64,000 nt of DNA, taken from Nocardiopsis endophytica (GTDB lineage: Bacteria > Actinomycetota > Actinomycetes > Streptosporangiales > Streptosporangiaceae). The position numbers and the translations under genes are program-made. Below, piece by piece: positions 44,577 to 55,424 of the stretch (position 1 is its first letter; each line of letters starts with the position of its first letter). The stretch spans positions 95,793 to 159,792 of the forward strand of contig NZ_JAQFWQ010000002.1 in assembly GCF_027706725.1 (NCBI RefSeq), written 5' to 3'. A model generated the notes under the pieces. That model was not told the DNA's origin. It saw only the letters and a program-made list of their open reading frames with translations, and ran no database searches.

Positions 44577-45917
44577 ATGTCCGGCAGCGAGTTCTCGGTC
44601 GCCGTCATCGGCGGCGGCCTCGGCGGCCTGTGCCTGGCGCACGGCCTGCGCGGCGCCGGCGTCCCGGTGACCGTGTACGAGCGCGACCGCACCCGCGACG
44701 AACGCCTCCAGGGGTACCGCCTGCACATCGACCCCGACGGCGCCGCCGCGCTGCGCGCCTGCCTGCCCGAGGCGAACCGGGAGGTGCTGATGGCCGCCTC
44801 CGGCGTCTCGGCTCCGGTCTTCCGGATGGCCGACGAACGGCTGCGCACGGTCGCCGCGTTCGGGCCCCGCCCCGGCGCCCCCGCCGAGGAGCACTACTCC
44901 GTCAGCCGCATCACCCTGCGCCAGGCCCTCCTGTGGGGGCTGGAGGACACCGTCGTGTTCGACCGGGAGTTCACGGGCTACGAGCACGCGGCGGACGGGG
45001 GCGTCGTGTGCCGGTTCGCCGACGGCTCCCAGGCCCGTGCCGACCTGGTGGTCGGCGCGGACGGCGGGGGCTCGCGGGTCAGGCGCCGCCTGCTCCCCGG
45101 CGCCGAGCGCCGCGACACCGGCATCTTCGCGGTCGCGGGCAAGCTGCCGCTGACCGAGGAGACGCGGGCGTGGCTCCCGCCCGCGTTCCTGCAGGGGGCC
45201 ACGTCGGTCCTGCCCAGGGAGCACGGCGGCCTGTTCTTCACCTCCCATGAGCTGGGAGAGTCCGCGGCCGGCCTGCCCGCGGGCATCGGCGGGCAGGACG
45301 CGGCACACGCCCTGAACCCGGGGACGCTCTTCGACAACATGGGCAGCTATGTCCTGTGGGCCTACGCGGCCCGGCCCGAGCGCGCCCTGCCCGCGGAGCA
45401 CGGCCTCCCATCGGAGACGGACGGGGCGGCCCTGCGCGCGCTGGTGGCCGACCGCGTCCGCGGCTGGCACCCGCTCCTGCGCAGGATGATCGACGGGTCC
45501 CCGGACGACGGCGTCTCGCGTCTGGCGATCCGCACCGCCACCGACCCCGGCCACTGGGAGCCGGGGACGGTCACGCTGCTCGGGGACGCGATCCACTCGA
45601 TGACCCCCATGGCGGGGATCGGCGCCAACGTCGCCCTGAGGGACGCCGCGCTGCTGGCCCGGCATCTCGGCGGGGCGCGCGCGGGCCGGACAGGGCTCAT
45701 CGACGCCGTGGGCGCCTACGAAGCGGAGATGCGGCGGTACGGCTTCGCGGCCGTTCGCCGCTCGCTCGCGCAGGCGCACATGTTCGTGGGCGACTCCCTC
45801 GGGCGGCGTGCGGCGGCCAAGGCGGTCATGCGTTCCGTGTCCGCGGTCCCCCCGCTGCGCCGCCGCCTGTTCGGCACACCTCTTGCCCTGACGGGATCGA
45901 CGGCGCATACTCTTTGA
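44577..45917 (+). CDS. FAD-dependent aromatic monooxygenase (PHBH/Rox/TetX-like)
   Basis: 446 aa. The FAD Rossmann motif is VIGGGLGGLCLAHGLRGAG, the DG motif DLVVGADGGGSRVRR, and the third FAD motif GDAIHSMTPMAGIGANVALRDA. It hydroxylates aromatic or polyketide-type compounds with NAD(P)H and O2; related enzymes inactivate antibiotics. AAGGAGG 6 nt before the ATG. Divergent from its presumed TetR repressor. Its stop codon lies inside the operator of the next gene. Confidence 0.9.
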   Translation: MSGSEFSVAVIGGGLGGLCLAHGLRGAGVPVTVYERDRTRDERLQGYRLHIDPDGAAALRACLPEANREVLMAASGVSAPVFRMADERLRTVAAFGPRPGAPAEEHYSVSRITLRQALLWGLEDTVVFDREFTGYEHAADGGVVCRFADGSQARADLVVGADGGGSRVRRRLLPGAERRDTGIFAVAGKLPLTEETRAWLPPAFLQGATSVLPREHGGLFFTSHELGESAAGLPAGIGGQDAAHALNPGTLFDNMGSYVLWAYAARPERALPAEHGLPSETDGAALRALVADRVRGWHPLLRRMIDGSPDDGVSRLAIRTATDPGHWEPGTVTLLGDAIHSMTPMAGIGANVALRDAALLARHLGGARAGRTGLIDAVGAYEAEMRRYGFAAVRRSLAQAHMFVGDSLGRRAAAKAVMRSVSAVPPLRRRLFGTPLALTGSTAHTL

Positions 45918-45929
45918 CAGAGTCAAAGA
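45911..45929. promoter_or_regulatory. MarR-type operator overlapping the upstream stop codon
   Basis: TCTTTGAC-AGA-GTCAAAGA is a perfect 8-3-8 inverted repeat 16 bp before the MarR-GNAT start. The TGA of the monooxygenase gene (45915-45917) is part of the left arm. Autoregulation is likely. Confidence 0.75.
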
Positions 45930-45945
45930 AATCATTGAGGTCGTC

Positions 45946-46926
45946 ATGGATACTTCACAGGCAGCCGACGTGCCCGCCGAGAAGGTGCCCGCCGAGGACG
46001 TCGCGCGCGTGCGTGCGTTCAACCGGTTCCTGACCGGGCGGATGGGCATCGTCCGCCCCGACCACCTGGGCTCGCCCTGGTCGCTGACGGACGTGCGGGT
46101 CATGTACGAGCTGCTGCATCTCGGCCGCACCGAGACCTCGGCGCTGCGCGGCCTCCTGGAGATGGACGCGGGGCAGCTCAGCCGGGTGCTCGCCCGGATG
46201 GAGGACGGCGGACTGGTGTCCCGCGCCCCCTCGCCCGACGACGGGCGCAAGCAGACCGTGGAGCTGACCGCGGCCGGAGAGCGCGCGGCGGCGATGATGG
46301 ACGGACGCGCCGACCTGCAGATCCGCGACCTGCTGTCGGGGATCGGCGGCGGCGACCGGGAGCGGCTGCTGTCGGCCATGGAGACCGTGCGGCGCGTCCT
46401 CGGCGCGGACGGCACGGACGGCGGGGGGCGCGTGGTGCTGCGCGGCCCGCGCCCCGGCGACCTGGGGTGGGTCGTCGAGCGCCACGGAGACCTGTACTGG
46501 CGGGAGTACGGCTTCGACAGCGGCTTCGAGGCGCTGGTGGCCGGGATCGTCGCCGGGTACGTGCGCGATCGCGACCCGGCCCGGGACAACGCGTGGATCG
46601 CCGAGCTGGACGGCGAGCGCGCCGGGGCGGTCTTCTGCATGCGCGCCGACCCGGCCGGCGGGGAGACCGCCAAGCTGCGGCTGCTCCTGGTCGAGCCGTG
46701 GGCGCGCGGACACGGCATCGGACGGCTGCTGACCGACGAGTGCCTCGCCTTCGCCCGCGCCGCCGGGTACCGGCGGATGACGCTGTGGACGCAGTCGGTC
46801 CTGACGGCCGCGCGGCACATCTACGGCAAGGCGGGGTTCACGCTGACCGCGTCGGAGCCGCATCACAGCTTCGGGCGGGACCTGGTCGCCGAGACGTGGG
46901 AGCGGGAGCTGGCCCCCGTGCGCTGA
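45946..46926 (+). CDS. Bifunctional MarR-family regulator/GNAT acetyltransferase
   Basis: 326 aa. Residues about 20-150 form a winged-helix MarR domain (LRGLLEMDAGQLSRVLARMEDGGLVSR). Residues about 160-320 form a GNAT domain with acetyl-CoA loop VEPWARGHGIGRLL and IYGKAGFTL. Such fusions exist in many bacteria, with unknown acetyl acceptors. ATG start with a GAGG site. A perfect palindrome lies just upstream. Confidence 0.9.
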   Translation: MDTSQAADVPAEKVPAEDVARVRAFNRFLTGRMGIVRPDHLGSPWSLTDVRVMYELLHLGRTETSALRGLLEMDAGQLSRVLARMEDGGLVSRAPSPDDGRKQTVELTAAGERAAAMMDGRADLQIRDLLSGIGGGDRERLLSAMETVRRVLGADGTDGGGRVVLRGPRPGDLGWVVERHGDLYWREYGFDSGFEALVAGIVAGYVRDRDPARDNAWIAELDGERAGAVFCMRADPAGGETAKLRLLLVEPWARGHGIGRLLTDECLAFARAAGYRRMTLWTQSVLTAARHIYGKAGFTLTASEPHHSFGRDLVAETWERELAPVR

Positions 46927-46995
46927 CGGGGGCGCGGCAGGCCGACGCGACGCCACGCCCCCGAGCCTCGGAAGGGGTGCCCCCCGGGTGGACCG

Positions 46996-47031
46996 CCGGC
47001 CCGGCCCCCCGCGAGCCGGGGGCCGGGCCGG
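46996..47031. terminator. Terminator between convergent MarR-GNAT and methyltransferase genes
   Basis: Perfect 14-bp stem CCGGCCCGGCCCCC (46996-47009) with complement 47018-47031 and an 8-nt loop, located between the two stops. Confidence 0.8.
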
Positions 47032-47076
47032 GGCGGCGGGCCCAGGGCGCGCCCGCCGTTCCCGGGAGGGTCGGGA

Positions 47077-48732
<1,656 letters not shown>

Positions 48733-49158
48733 ACTAGAACACTCCCCGCACGTCCGGCACACGACGCCGAGGGTGAAACTTCGCGTATCCCCATTGAAAG
48801 GCATGACCCCCACCCCTCTTCAAGTGGGCACAGCCGTAAAGATGCCTTAACCGCAGGTCAGAGCGGACAAATTCGTTGGACGAACCCCCTGCGCACGGCC
48901 TCGCGAGGGCCCGCGGAGCCGCCGGAGCCGCATTCCGCGCCACCCCCGAAGAATCGCAGGACGCAACGCATTGCGCAGCACGCAATGAACAATCGATAAA
49001 AAATAAAGAGGAAATGGAAGTGAATCGCGGTCCACCGGTATTCGTCCATCCGCCGCGCCGGGCCGGCCCCTTTGCGCCGCCGCGCGCCGGCCGTTCGGCG
49101 CACCGGGGCCCGCCGCGCCGGTGTGCCCGGCGGGGCCGCACTGCTGGATAATGCGGTC
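48733..49158. other. 426-bp divergent spacer with AT-rich patch and inverted repeat
   Basis: Divergent promoters for the betaine gene (left) and MocR gene (right). CATTGCG-N5-CGCAATG (48969-48987) is a perfect inverted repeat, with more CGCAA copies beside it. The stretch 48988-49035 is exceptionally AT-rich for this genome (CGATAAAAAATAAAGAGG). It may be an osmotically controlled promoter. No convincing gene is seen. Confidence 0.5.
49147..49152 (+). promoter_or_regulatory. -10 element for a leaderless start
   Basis: GATAAT ends 6 nt before the ATG at 49159. No ribosome binding site is present. Confidence 0.5.
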
Positions 49159-50475
49159 ATGGTCATCACCGGACGCGGCTCGCACGAGATCGCCGACAGC
49201 GTGGAACGGGAGATCGTCGGCGGAGGACTCCAGGCGGGGGCGCTCCTGCCCCCCATCCGCGACCTCGCCGGGGAGCTGGGGGTCAACCCCAACACCGTGG
49301 CGGCGGCCTACCGCCTGCTGCGCGACCGGGGACTGGTGGAGACCGGCGGACGGCGCGGCACCCGGGTGCGGCAGCGCCCCGCCGCCGCCCCGCGCGAGAC
49401 CGGCCCCGGCGCGGTGCCGCCGGGGACCGTCGACGCCGCCACCGGCAATCCCGACCCGCGGCTCCTGCCGGACCTGGGCGCCGCCCTGGCGGCGGTGGCC
49501 CGCCGCAGAAGCACCGGCGCGCCCCCGCTGTACGGCGACGCGCCGGTGCTGCCCGCCATGGCCGAGGCGGCCGGGGAGGTGTTCGGGGCCGACGGCGTCC
49601 CGGCGGCCTCGCTCGCGGTGACCTCCGGCGCGCTGGACGGCGTCGACCGGGTGCTGCGCTCGGCGCTGCGCCCCGGCGACACGGTGGCCCTGGAGGACCC
49701 CGGCTGGCCCAGCGAGCACGACCTGCTCGCCGCGATCGGGCTCAAGAGCGTGCCGATGGCGGTCGACGACGAGGGGCCGCTGCCGGGCGAGCTGTCCGCG
49801 GCCCTGCGCGCGGGCGCCCGCGCCGTGGTCGTCACCAACCGGGCGCAGAACCCCACCGGGGCCGCGCTCAGCGCGGAACGGGCCAGGGCCCTGCGCGGGG
49901 TGCTGTCCGAGCACCCCGCGGTGCTGACCGTCGAGGACGACCACGGGTTCGGCTGGGTGGAGCTGCCCTGCCACGGGGTGTTCGGCGCCACGGACCGCTG
50001 GGCGGTCGTCCGGTCGGTCGCCAAGGGGTACGGCCCGGACCTGCGGCTGGCGATGCTCGCGGGGGACATGGTGACCGTCGACCGGGTGCGCGCCCTGATC
50101 CAGACGGGGCCCGGGTGGGTGAGCCACGCCCTCCAGGAGGCGTTCGTGGAGATGTGGCGCGCGGGCGCGGTCTCCGCCGAGGAGGTGGGGCGCTCTTACA
50201 CCGGGCGCAGGACCGCCCTGATCGACCACCTGGCCGGGCACGGCCTGGAGGCGCGCGGGCGGTCGGGCGTGAACGTGTGGGTCCCGGTGCCGGACGAGGG
50301 GGCCGCGGTGGCGGGCCTGCTGGCACGCGGGTGGGCGGTGTCCCCGGGGTCCCGGTTCCGCAACGGCGCGCGCCCGGCGCTGCGGGTGACGGTGTCGGCC
50401 CTGGAGGAGGGCGACATGCCCGCCCTGGCCGCGGCCATCGCCGCCGCGACCAGGCACGGCGGCCCCGCCGTGTGA
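49159..50475 (+). CDS. MocR-type GntR regulator with aminotransferase-like domain
   Basis: 438 aa. The N-terminal GntR winged helix (SVEREIVGGGLQAGALLPPIRDLAGELGVNPNTVAAAYR in two parts) is joined to a fold-type I PLP domain with a Schiff-base lysine in RSVAKGYGPDLRL and NRAQNPTGAALS. MocR proteins sense PLP or amino compounds; the neighbours do not reveal the target. The ATG is chosen from the GATAAT -10 placed 6 nt before it. Confidence 0.9.
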   Translation: MVITGRGSHEIADSVEREIVGGGLQAGALLPPIRDLAGELGVNPNTVAAAYRLLRDRGLVETGGRRGTRVRQRPAAAPRETGPGAVPPGTVDAATGNPDPRLLPDLGAALAAVARRRSTGAPPLYGDAPVLPAMAEAAGEVFGADGVPAASLAVTSGALDGVDRVLRSALRPGDTVALEDPGWPSEHDLLAAIGLKSVPMAVDDEGPLPGELSAALRAGARAVVVTNRAQNPTGAALSAERARALRGVLSEHPAVLTVEDDHGFGWVELPCHGVFGATDRWAVVRSVAKGYGPDLRLAMLAGDMVTVDRVRALIQTGPGWVSHALQEAFVEMWRAGAVSAEEVGRSYTGRRTALIDHLAGHGLEARGRSGVNVWVPVPDEGAAVAGLLARGWAVSPGSRFRNGARPALRVTVSALEEGDMPALAAAIAAATRHGGPAV

Positions 50476-50537
50476 GGTGCGGAAACCCGCACCCGATCGT
50501 GCGGGCGGCTCTACAGACGCGGGCCCCGGCCCGTCCG

Positions 50538-50543
50538 TAGCGT
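50538..50543 (+). promoter_or_regulatory. -10 element close to the lnt start
   Basis: TAGCGT ends 8 nt before the ATG at 50552, consistent with a leaderless or very short leader transcript. Confidence 0.4.
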
Positions 50544-50551
50544 TCCGGCCC

Positions 50552-52069
50552 ATGAGACCCCGAACGCAACACCCCTCATGGCACCGCTGGGCCTGGCTCG
50601 CCGGGGGGACGGGCCTGTCGTTCCTCGCCATGCAGGCCAGGTTCGACATCGCCCTGCTCGCCTGGGCCTACCCCGTCCTCCTGCTCCGGTTCACGCGGAC
50701 CGGGGGCGGAGTGTCCTCGGCCGCCGGGATCGTCCTCTCCTCGGCCGCGACGACCGCGGCCTGGCTCGTCTCCGCCGAGGTGTTCTCTCCCCCGCTCCTG
50801 CTCGTCGCCCTTCCCCTCGCGCCCCTCCTGGCGCTCCCCTACATCGCCGACCGGTACCTGGCGCGCCGCCTGGGCACCCGGAGCCCGGTCCTGGCCACGC
50901 TCGTCTTCCCCGCCGCCAAGGTCGGCGCCGAGCTGGCCGGCACGCTCGTCACACCGGTCGGGACGCTGTACGGCGTGCTCGGGACCACGCAGGCGGCGAA
51001 CCTGCCGCTGGTCCAGGTCGCGTCCGTGACGGGGGTGTACGGGGTGAGCTTCCTCGTCGCCTGGGCGGCACCGGTGGCCGTGGGCCTGTGGGAGCGGGGG
51101 CCGGCGGCGCGTCCCGCGCTCCGGGGCGCGGTCGTCTTCGGCACCGTGCTGACGGCGGTCCTGCTCCTCGGCGGCGCGCGCCTGGCCTTCACCCCGCCCG
51201 CACAGGAGACCGTCCGCGTCGCGGGGATCAGCACCTCCAAGGCGGCCTGGGACGGGCTCGCCCCGACGTTCAGGGAGCTGGACTCCCTGGAGGCCATCCT
51301 CGACGCGGACCCCGAGTGGATGCGGGAGCGGTTCGCCATCGCCAACGAGGACCTGCTGGAGAGCACGGAACGGGAGGCACGCGCGGGCGCGGAGGTCGTG
51401 GTGTGGGCCGAGTCCGCCGCGTTCACCCTCGAAGAGGACAAGGAGCGGCTGCTCGGCGACGTCGCCGAGGTCGCCGAGGAGCAGGGCGTCCATGTCGCCG
51501 CCGCGGTGTCCGTCTACACCGAGGAGGCCCCGCACATCGACAACCTGCAGATCCTCATCGGCCCGGACGGGGAGCAGGTGTGGGAGTACGCCAAGAGCCG
51601 CCCCGTCCCGGTCCTGGAGCCGTACGAGCCGGGGCCCGGTGTGCTGCCGACCGCCGACACCCCGTTCGGCCGCCTGTCCGGGGCCGTCTGCTACGACGGC
51701 GACTTCCCGGCACTGCAGCGCCAGGCGGGGGCGGCGTCGGTCGACATCATGCTCAACAGCGCCAACACCTGGCCGGGGATCAAGAGGCTGCACGCGCGGG
51801 CCTCGGTGATGCGATCCGTGGAGAACGGATACTCCCTCGTCCGCCAGGCGAGCCGGGGCATCTCCAACGCGGCGGACCCACTGGGCCGCCCGATCGCCGG
51901 TGCCGACTACTACACGACCGAGCGGCACACGTTGATCGCAGAGGTCCCGACCGATGGGGTGGCCACGGTGTACTCCCGCATCGGAGACGCCTTCGCCTGG
52001 ACGTGCATCGGCGGCCTGGCGGTCCTCGCCGCCATGGCCGTCCGCCGGTCACGCCCTGACGAGGATTGA
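50552..52069 (+). CDS. lnt: Apolipoprotein N-acyltransferase
   Basis: 505 aa. About six to seven TM helices (1-210), then an extracytoplasmic nitrilase domain, then a final TM helix. The nitrilase triad is Glu287 (WAESAAF), Lys348 (YAKSRPVPVLE) and Cys380 (GAVCYDGDFP). Lnt N-acylates the lipidated cysteine of lipoproteins, such as the YxYxxD lipoprotein in this window. The gene converges on the HEAT-repeat gene with a 21-bp gap. Confidence 0.85.
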   Translation: MRPRTQHPSWHRWAWLAGGTGLSFLAMQARFDIALLAWAYPVLLLRFTRTGGGVSSAAGIVLSSAATTAAWLVSAEVFSPPLLLVALPLAPLLALPYIADRYLARRLGTRSPVLATLVFPAAKVGAELAGTLVTPVGTLYGVLGTTQAANLPLVQVASVTGVYGVSFLVAWAAPVAVGLWERGPAARPALRGAVVFGTVLTAVLLLGGARLAFTPPAQETVRVAGISTSKAAWDGLAPTFRELDSLEAILDADPEWMRERFAIANEDLLESTEREARAGAEVVVWAESAAFTLEEDKERLLGDVAEVAEEQGVHVAAAVSVYTEEAPHIDNLQILIGPDGEQVWEYAKSRPVPVLEPYEPGPGVLPTADTPFGRLSGAVCYDGDFPALQRQAGAASVDIMLNSANTWPGIKRLHARASVMRSVENGYSLVRQASRGISNAADPLGRPIAGADYYTTERHTLIAEVPTDGVATVYSRIGDAFAWTCIGGLAVLAAMAVRRSRPDED

Positions 52070-52090
52070 GGGCCGGGCCGCCCGTACCGG

Positions 52091-54244
52091 TCAGCCCTCG
52101 ATCGCCGCCAGCGCGCGGGTGCAGGCCTCGCGCAGCTCCTCGTCCGTGCGGGCCGCCCGGAAGTCGGGGTGGCGGTCGCCCACCCGGATCGCGACGCCGC
52201 GGCGCAGATTGGCGCGGCGCCACTGGGCGAGCTCCCGGCGCAGCAGCGGAGCGGCGGGGGCCGCGGCGGTCCCCATCTGCTCGAACGCCTCCGCGATGTC
52301 CGCCGACGGCTGCTCGTTCCACGCGGCCAGGAGCGCGGCGAGCCCGGCCTCCGTATCGCCCGTCACCGCCCACAGGGCCTGCGCCGCACGGCTCCGGTTC
52401 TCGACCGCCCAGCTGCGCCACCGGACCTCCGCCGGGTTCTCGACGCACGCACGGACGAGGTCCGCCAAGGGGGCGGCCGCGGCTCCCATGAGCTGCGCCG
52501 TCTCCAGAGCGTCGTCCAGGCAGGCGCCGCGCTCCGCGATGACCCTCGCCAGGACCTGCAGCACCGGCTCGGGGTCCCCGGTGATCAGCCAGTACGCGTT
52601 CGCCGCCAGCGGCGGCCCCCACGCGGGCAGCTCACCGTCGGCCATGTGGCCCGCGAGGACGGGGGCCGCCTCCCGCGCACCCGCCCCGATGAGCCCGAAG
52701 AGCTCGAAGACCTCCCGGCCGGGCTCCTGGGCCAGCAGGAAGGGCACCGCGGCACTCGCGTCGGCGCCGACCGCCGTCACCGCCCGGACGGCGTCCTTGA
52801 CGGCCTCGTACTCCGGCTCCTCCTCGGCCAGCCGGGCGGCGAGGAACTCCTGCAGGGCGGGGCCCAGGTCCACACCGGCGGCCCCCATGCTCTGCGCCTT
52901 CATCAGCGCGAACTCGGCCCAGTGCTCGACGTCGAGCATCTCCTCGATGATCTCCGGCGCCCGCGGGTCGCCGATCTCGGCCCACAGGTCGGTGGCGGCT
53001 TCGAGCACCGCGCCTCCGTCGGAGGACTCCAGCACGTCCCCGATGGCGTCGGCGAGCGGGGCGGCCACCGGGCCCGCCGTGATCACGACCCGCGCCGCCT
53101 CGACGGCGACCTTCACGGCCTCCTCGTCGTCGTCCTCGGCCCCGAGGAAGTCGAGGGCGCGTGCGATCAGCGCACAGTGGTCGCCGCGCCAGCCCTCGAC
53201 CAGTTCCCGCACCATGGTGAGCGTCCTGACGGCGCTCTCCAGGTCGGGCCGCTCCAAGAGCCGCTCCAGAAGGGCCCACCGCTCATCGATCCGGCCGTCC
53301 AGCGCGTAGTCGACCAGGGTGAGCAGCACCCGGTGGTAGTACGACCGGTCCCCGTCGCCCTGGAGGGGCGGCACCTCCTCGGCCCGGACCCCGGCCACCA
53401 GGTCCAGGATCGCGTCCGTGTCGAGCGGGGACGGGCGGCCGGGGAAGCGCCGCATCAGCTCGGTGAAAGCGCGCATCCGCACCGACGGGCTCGCGTTGCG
53501 CACGGCGGCCTCCGCCAGCCCGTCCGCGATGGGGGCGGTCTCCTCCGGCCGGGAGCGGACGGCGACGATCCCCAGGAGCGTGGCCGCGGACTCCGCGACC
53601 ACGGGATGCTCGTCCTCGTGGAGGCGCTCCAGCAGGGCGGCGGTGGTCTCCGCGTCCGGGACGCCCGCCACCGCCGCCATGCAGGCGGTCTCCCGGATGG
53701 CGGGGTCGGGGTCAGCGAGCAGGCGCACGTACTCCGGCCGCCCCTCGGCCACTGCGATCGCGGCGCGCGCGTAGGTGTTGCCGTTCTGGAGGTTCCGCTC
53801 GATGATCTCCGCGAACCCGGGGCGGTCGCCGTCCTCACCTGCGAGGACCTCCGCGGGAGGAACGACGCGGGCGACGTCGCCACCGCCGGTCAGCGGGTCC
53901 GAGCCTTCAAGGACCTGCTCGTAGTAGCCGACGTTGTCGTGCACCATGTGGAGGTCTTCGATATCGACCCCGCCGACGCTCGCCAGCAGCGCCATCAGAT
54001 CGTCCTTGTCCCGCGCCGCAGGATCGCGCAGGGCATGGATCAGGAACGGCACCGCGGCGACGGTGCTCTCGTACACGTCGCCCTGGTGGTGGACGGCCCC
54101 GTAGAACTCGGAGAACGCCTTGCCGCGCTCGCCGGGGTCGCCGGAGGCCATCCGTCGCAGCATGTCCGGCACGTCCTCGGCGGTGCCGTAGGCGTGCCCC
54201 ATCGAACCCCAGTCGACGTCGTCCAGGCCCGGGAAGTCGGTCAT
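52091..54244 (-). CDS. Large HEAT-repeat protein
   Basis: 717 aa, acidic, without signal peptide or TM segments. Many helical repeats of the type ADPDPAIRETACMAAVAGVPDAETTAALLERL indicate an alpha-solenoid scaffold. The N-terminus (LDDVDWGSMGHAYGTAEDVPDMLRRM) resembles actinomycete HEAT proteins of unknown role. No catalytic motif. ATG 54244 has only a distant AGGA. Confidence 0.75.
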   Translation of the reverse strand: MTDFPGLDDVDWGSMGHAYGTAEDVPDMLRRMASGDPGERGKAFSEFYGAVHHQGDVYESTVAAVPFLIHALRDPAARDKDDLMALLASVGGVDIEDLHMVHDNVGYYEQVLEGSDPLTGGGDVARVVPPAEVLAGEDGDRPGFAEIIERNLQNGNTYARAAIAVAEGRPEYVRLLADPDPAIRETACMAAVAGVPDAETTAALLERLHEDEHPVVAESAATLLGIVAVRSRPEETAPIADGLAEAAVRNASPSVRMRAFTELMRRFPGRPSPLDTDAILDLVAGVRAEEVPPLQGDGDRSYYHRVLLTLVDYALDGRIDERWALLERLLERPDLESAVRTLTMVRELVEGWRGDHCALIARALDFLGAEDDDEEAVKVAVEAARVVITAGPVAAPLADAIGDVLESSDGGAVLEAATDLWAEIGDPRAPEIIEEMLDVEHWAEFALMKAQSMGAAGVDLGPALQEFLAARLAEEEPEYEAVKDAVRAVTAVGADASAAVPFLLAQEPGREVFELFGLIGAGAREAAPVLAGHMADGELPAWGPPLAANAYWLITGDPEPVLQVLARVIAERGACLDDALETAQLMGAAAAPLADLVRACVENPAEVRWRSWAVENRSRAAQALWAVTGDTEAGLAALLAAWNEQPSADIAEAFEQMGTAAAPAAPLLRRELAQWRRANLRRGVAIRVGDRHPDFRAARTDEELREACTRALAAIEG

Positions 54245-54355
54245 AGCGGTGTTGTTTTCCTAGCGGTGAGGAATCACGGCGCCGGAGAGCCCGGCGGATG
54301 GGGACCACTACGACGAGACCGGGGCTCGGCCGGTTCCGCCCCGACGGCCGGGGAT

Positions 54356-54988
54356 TCAGGCGCCCTGGGACACCCGTTCCACCCACCTCTGGACGGCCTT
54401 GGCCGTCTCCTCAGGGGGCGAGGTGGTCGTGTCCAGAAGGTCGACGGGCGGGTCCATCTCCGCGGCGGTGTCCTCCACCCACCGCGCGTACTCCAGCATC
54501 TCCGCGATCCGCTCCTCGTCCCACTCCCGCCAGGACGGCCGCGCGCGCAGCCGGGCGGCGAGCACCTCCGGGTCGCACGTCAGCGCGAGGTAGTGGATGC
54601 GCGAGAACAGGACGCGCTCGGGCAGCGGCTCGAACTCGGGCGGCACCACCGTCCCGAAGAGCACCACCGGCCTCCCGCTCTGCTGGATCATCGCGGCCGT
54701 GCGCAGCCAGGTCGAGCGGAACGGCCGGTGGTCGTAGGAGTCGTCGCGCAGCCCTTCGACCCACAGCACGTCCTGTTCGAGGACGACGTACCGGTCCGAC
54801 AGCGCCTCGACCAGCAGCCGCCCGACGGTCGACTTGCCGGTCCCGCTCGGTCCGGTCACACAGAACAGGGGCATGCGAAGGAGGGGCCGCGCGTGTCCGC
54901 AGAAGCGGCAGCGCAGCCCCTCCCCCGACGGTCCGGCGGCGGGCGCCTCGTCGAGCTCCCCGCACTCGGGGCAGATGAGCGGGTTCAA
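54356..54988 (-). CDS. P-loop kinase-like ATPase with N-terminal zinc ribbon
   Basis: 210 aa. CPEC (6-9) and CRFC form a four-Cys zinc ribbon, followed by Walker A VTGPSGTGKSTVGRLL and a nucleoside-kinase-like body. The start is TTG in a TTGA overlap with the preceding gene's stop, so translation is coupled. The zinc ribbon echoes the zf-TFIIB partner encoded just upstream. Substrate unknown. Confidence 0.75.
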   Translation of the reverse strand: MNPLICPECGELDEAPAAGPSGEGLRCRFCGHARPLLRMPLFCVTGPSGTGKSTVGRLLVEALSDRYVVLEQDVLWVEGLRDDSYDHRPFRSTWLRTAAMIQQSGRPVVLFGTVVPPEFEPLPERVLFSRIHYLALTCDPEVLAARLRARPSWREWDEERIAEMLEYARWVEDTAAEMDPPVDLLDTTTSPPEETAKAVQRWVERVSQGA

Positions 54989-55365
54989 TCGAAGAGCTGT
55001 TCCAGGAAGCTCTTGTTCTTCCTCCGCCCGTAGGGGCGCGGCGAGTCCTTGTACCCGTACCCGCCCCCGTACGGCTTCGGGGAGTCCTTGTAGCCGTATC
55101 CCCCGTGCCCGTAAGGGCGCGGCGAGTCGGGACGGCCGCGGTACCCCCGCGGCGAGTCCGGCGGAACCGGGTAGGCCGGTCCGCCGTGGTGCGGCTGCTG
55201 GCCGGGGTAGGGCGGGGGAGCGCCGTAGTGGCTCTCCTCCGCCCGGATGATCTGCTCCAGCTCACCGCGGTCGAGGAAGATCCCACGGCAGCCCTGGCAC
55301 TGCTCGATGTGGATCCCCTGCCGGTCGAAGGTCTGCATGCGGCCTTGGCACTTGGGACATGTCAC
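54985..55365 (-). CDS. zf-TFIIB domain protein with Gly/Pro/Tyr repeats
   Basis: 126 aa. The N-terminal zinc finger is CPKC-x18-CQGCRGIFLDRGELE. The rest is low complexity, with tandem copies of YGYKDSPxPYGGG encoded by DNA repeats near 55026-55130. It ends with a basic RRKNKSFLEQLFD tail. First gene of a coupled pair with the zinc-ribbon kinase. Function unknown. Confidence 0.8.
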   Translation of the reverse strand: MTCPKCQGRMQTFDRQGIHIEQCQGCRGIFLDRGELEQIIRAEESHYGAPPPYPGQQPHHGGPAYPVPPDSPRGYRGRPDSPRPYGHGGYGYKDSPKPYGGGYGYKDSPRPYGRRKNKSFLEQLFD

Positions 55366-55424
55366 CCGTCCACCCTATGTCGGGGACATTAAACCGGGGT
55401 GAAGACGGCCGGTTCCGGCGGCGC

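Noticed and set aside
49015..49151. Small gene starting at the ATG near 49015 after GAGG
   Set aside because: Spacing is short and codon use quickly becomes low-complexity Pro/Arg/Gly. It runs into the MocR promoter and is more likely leader DNA.
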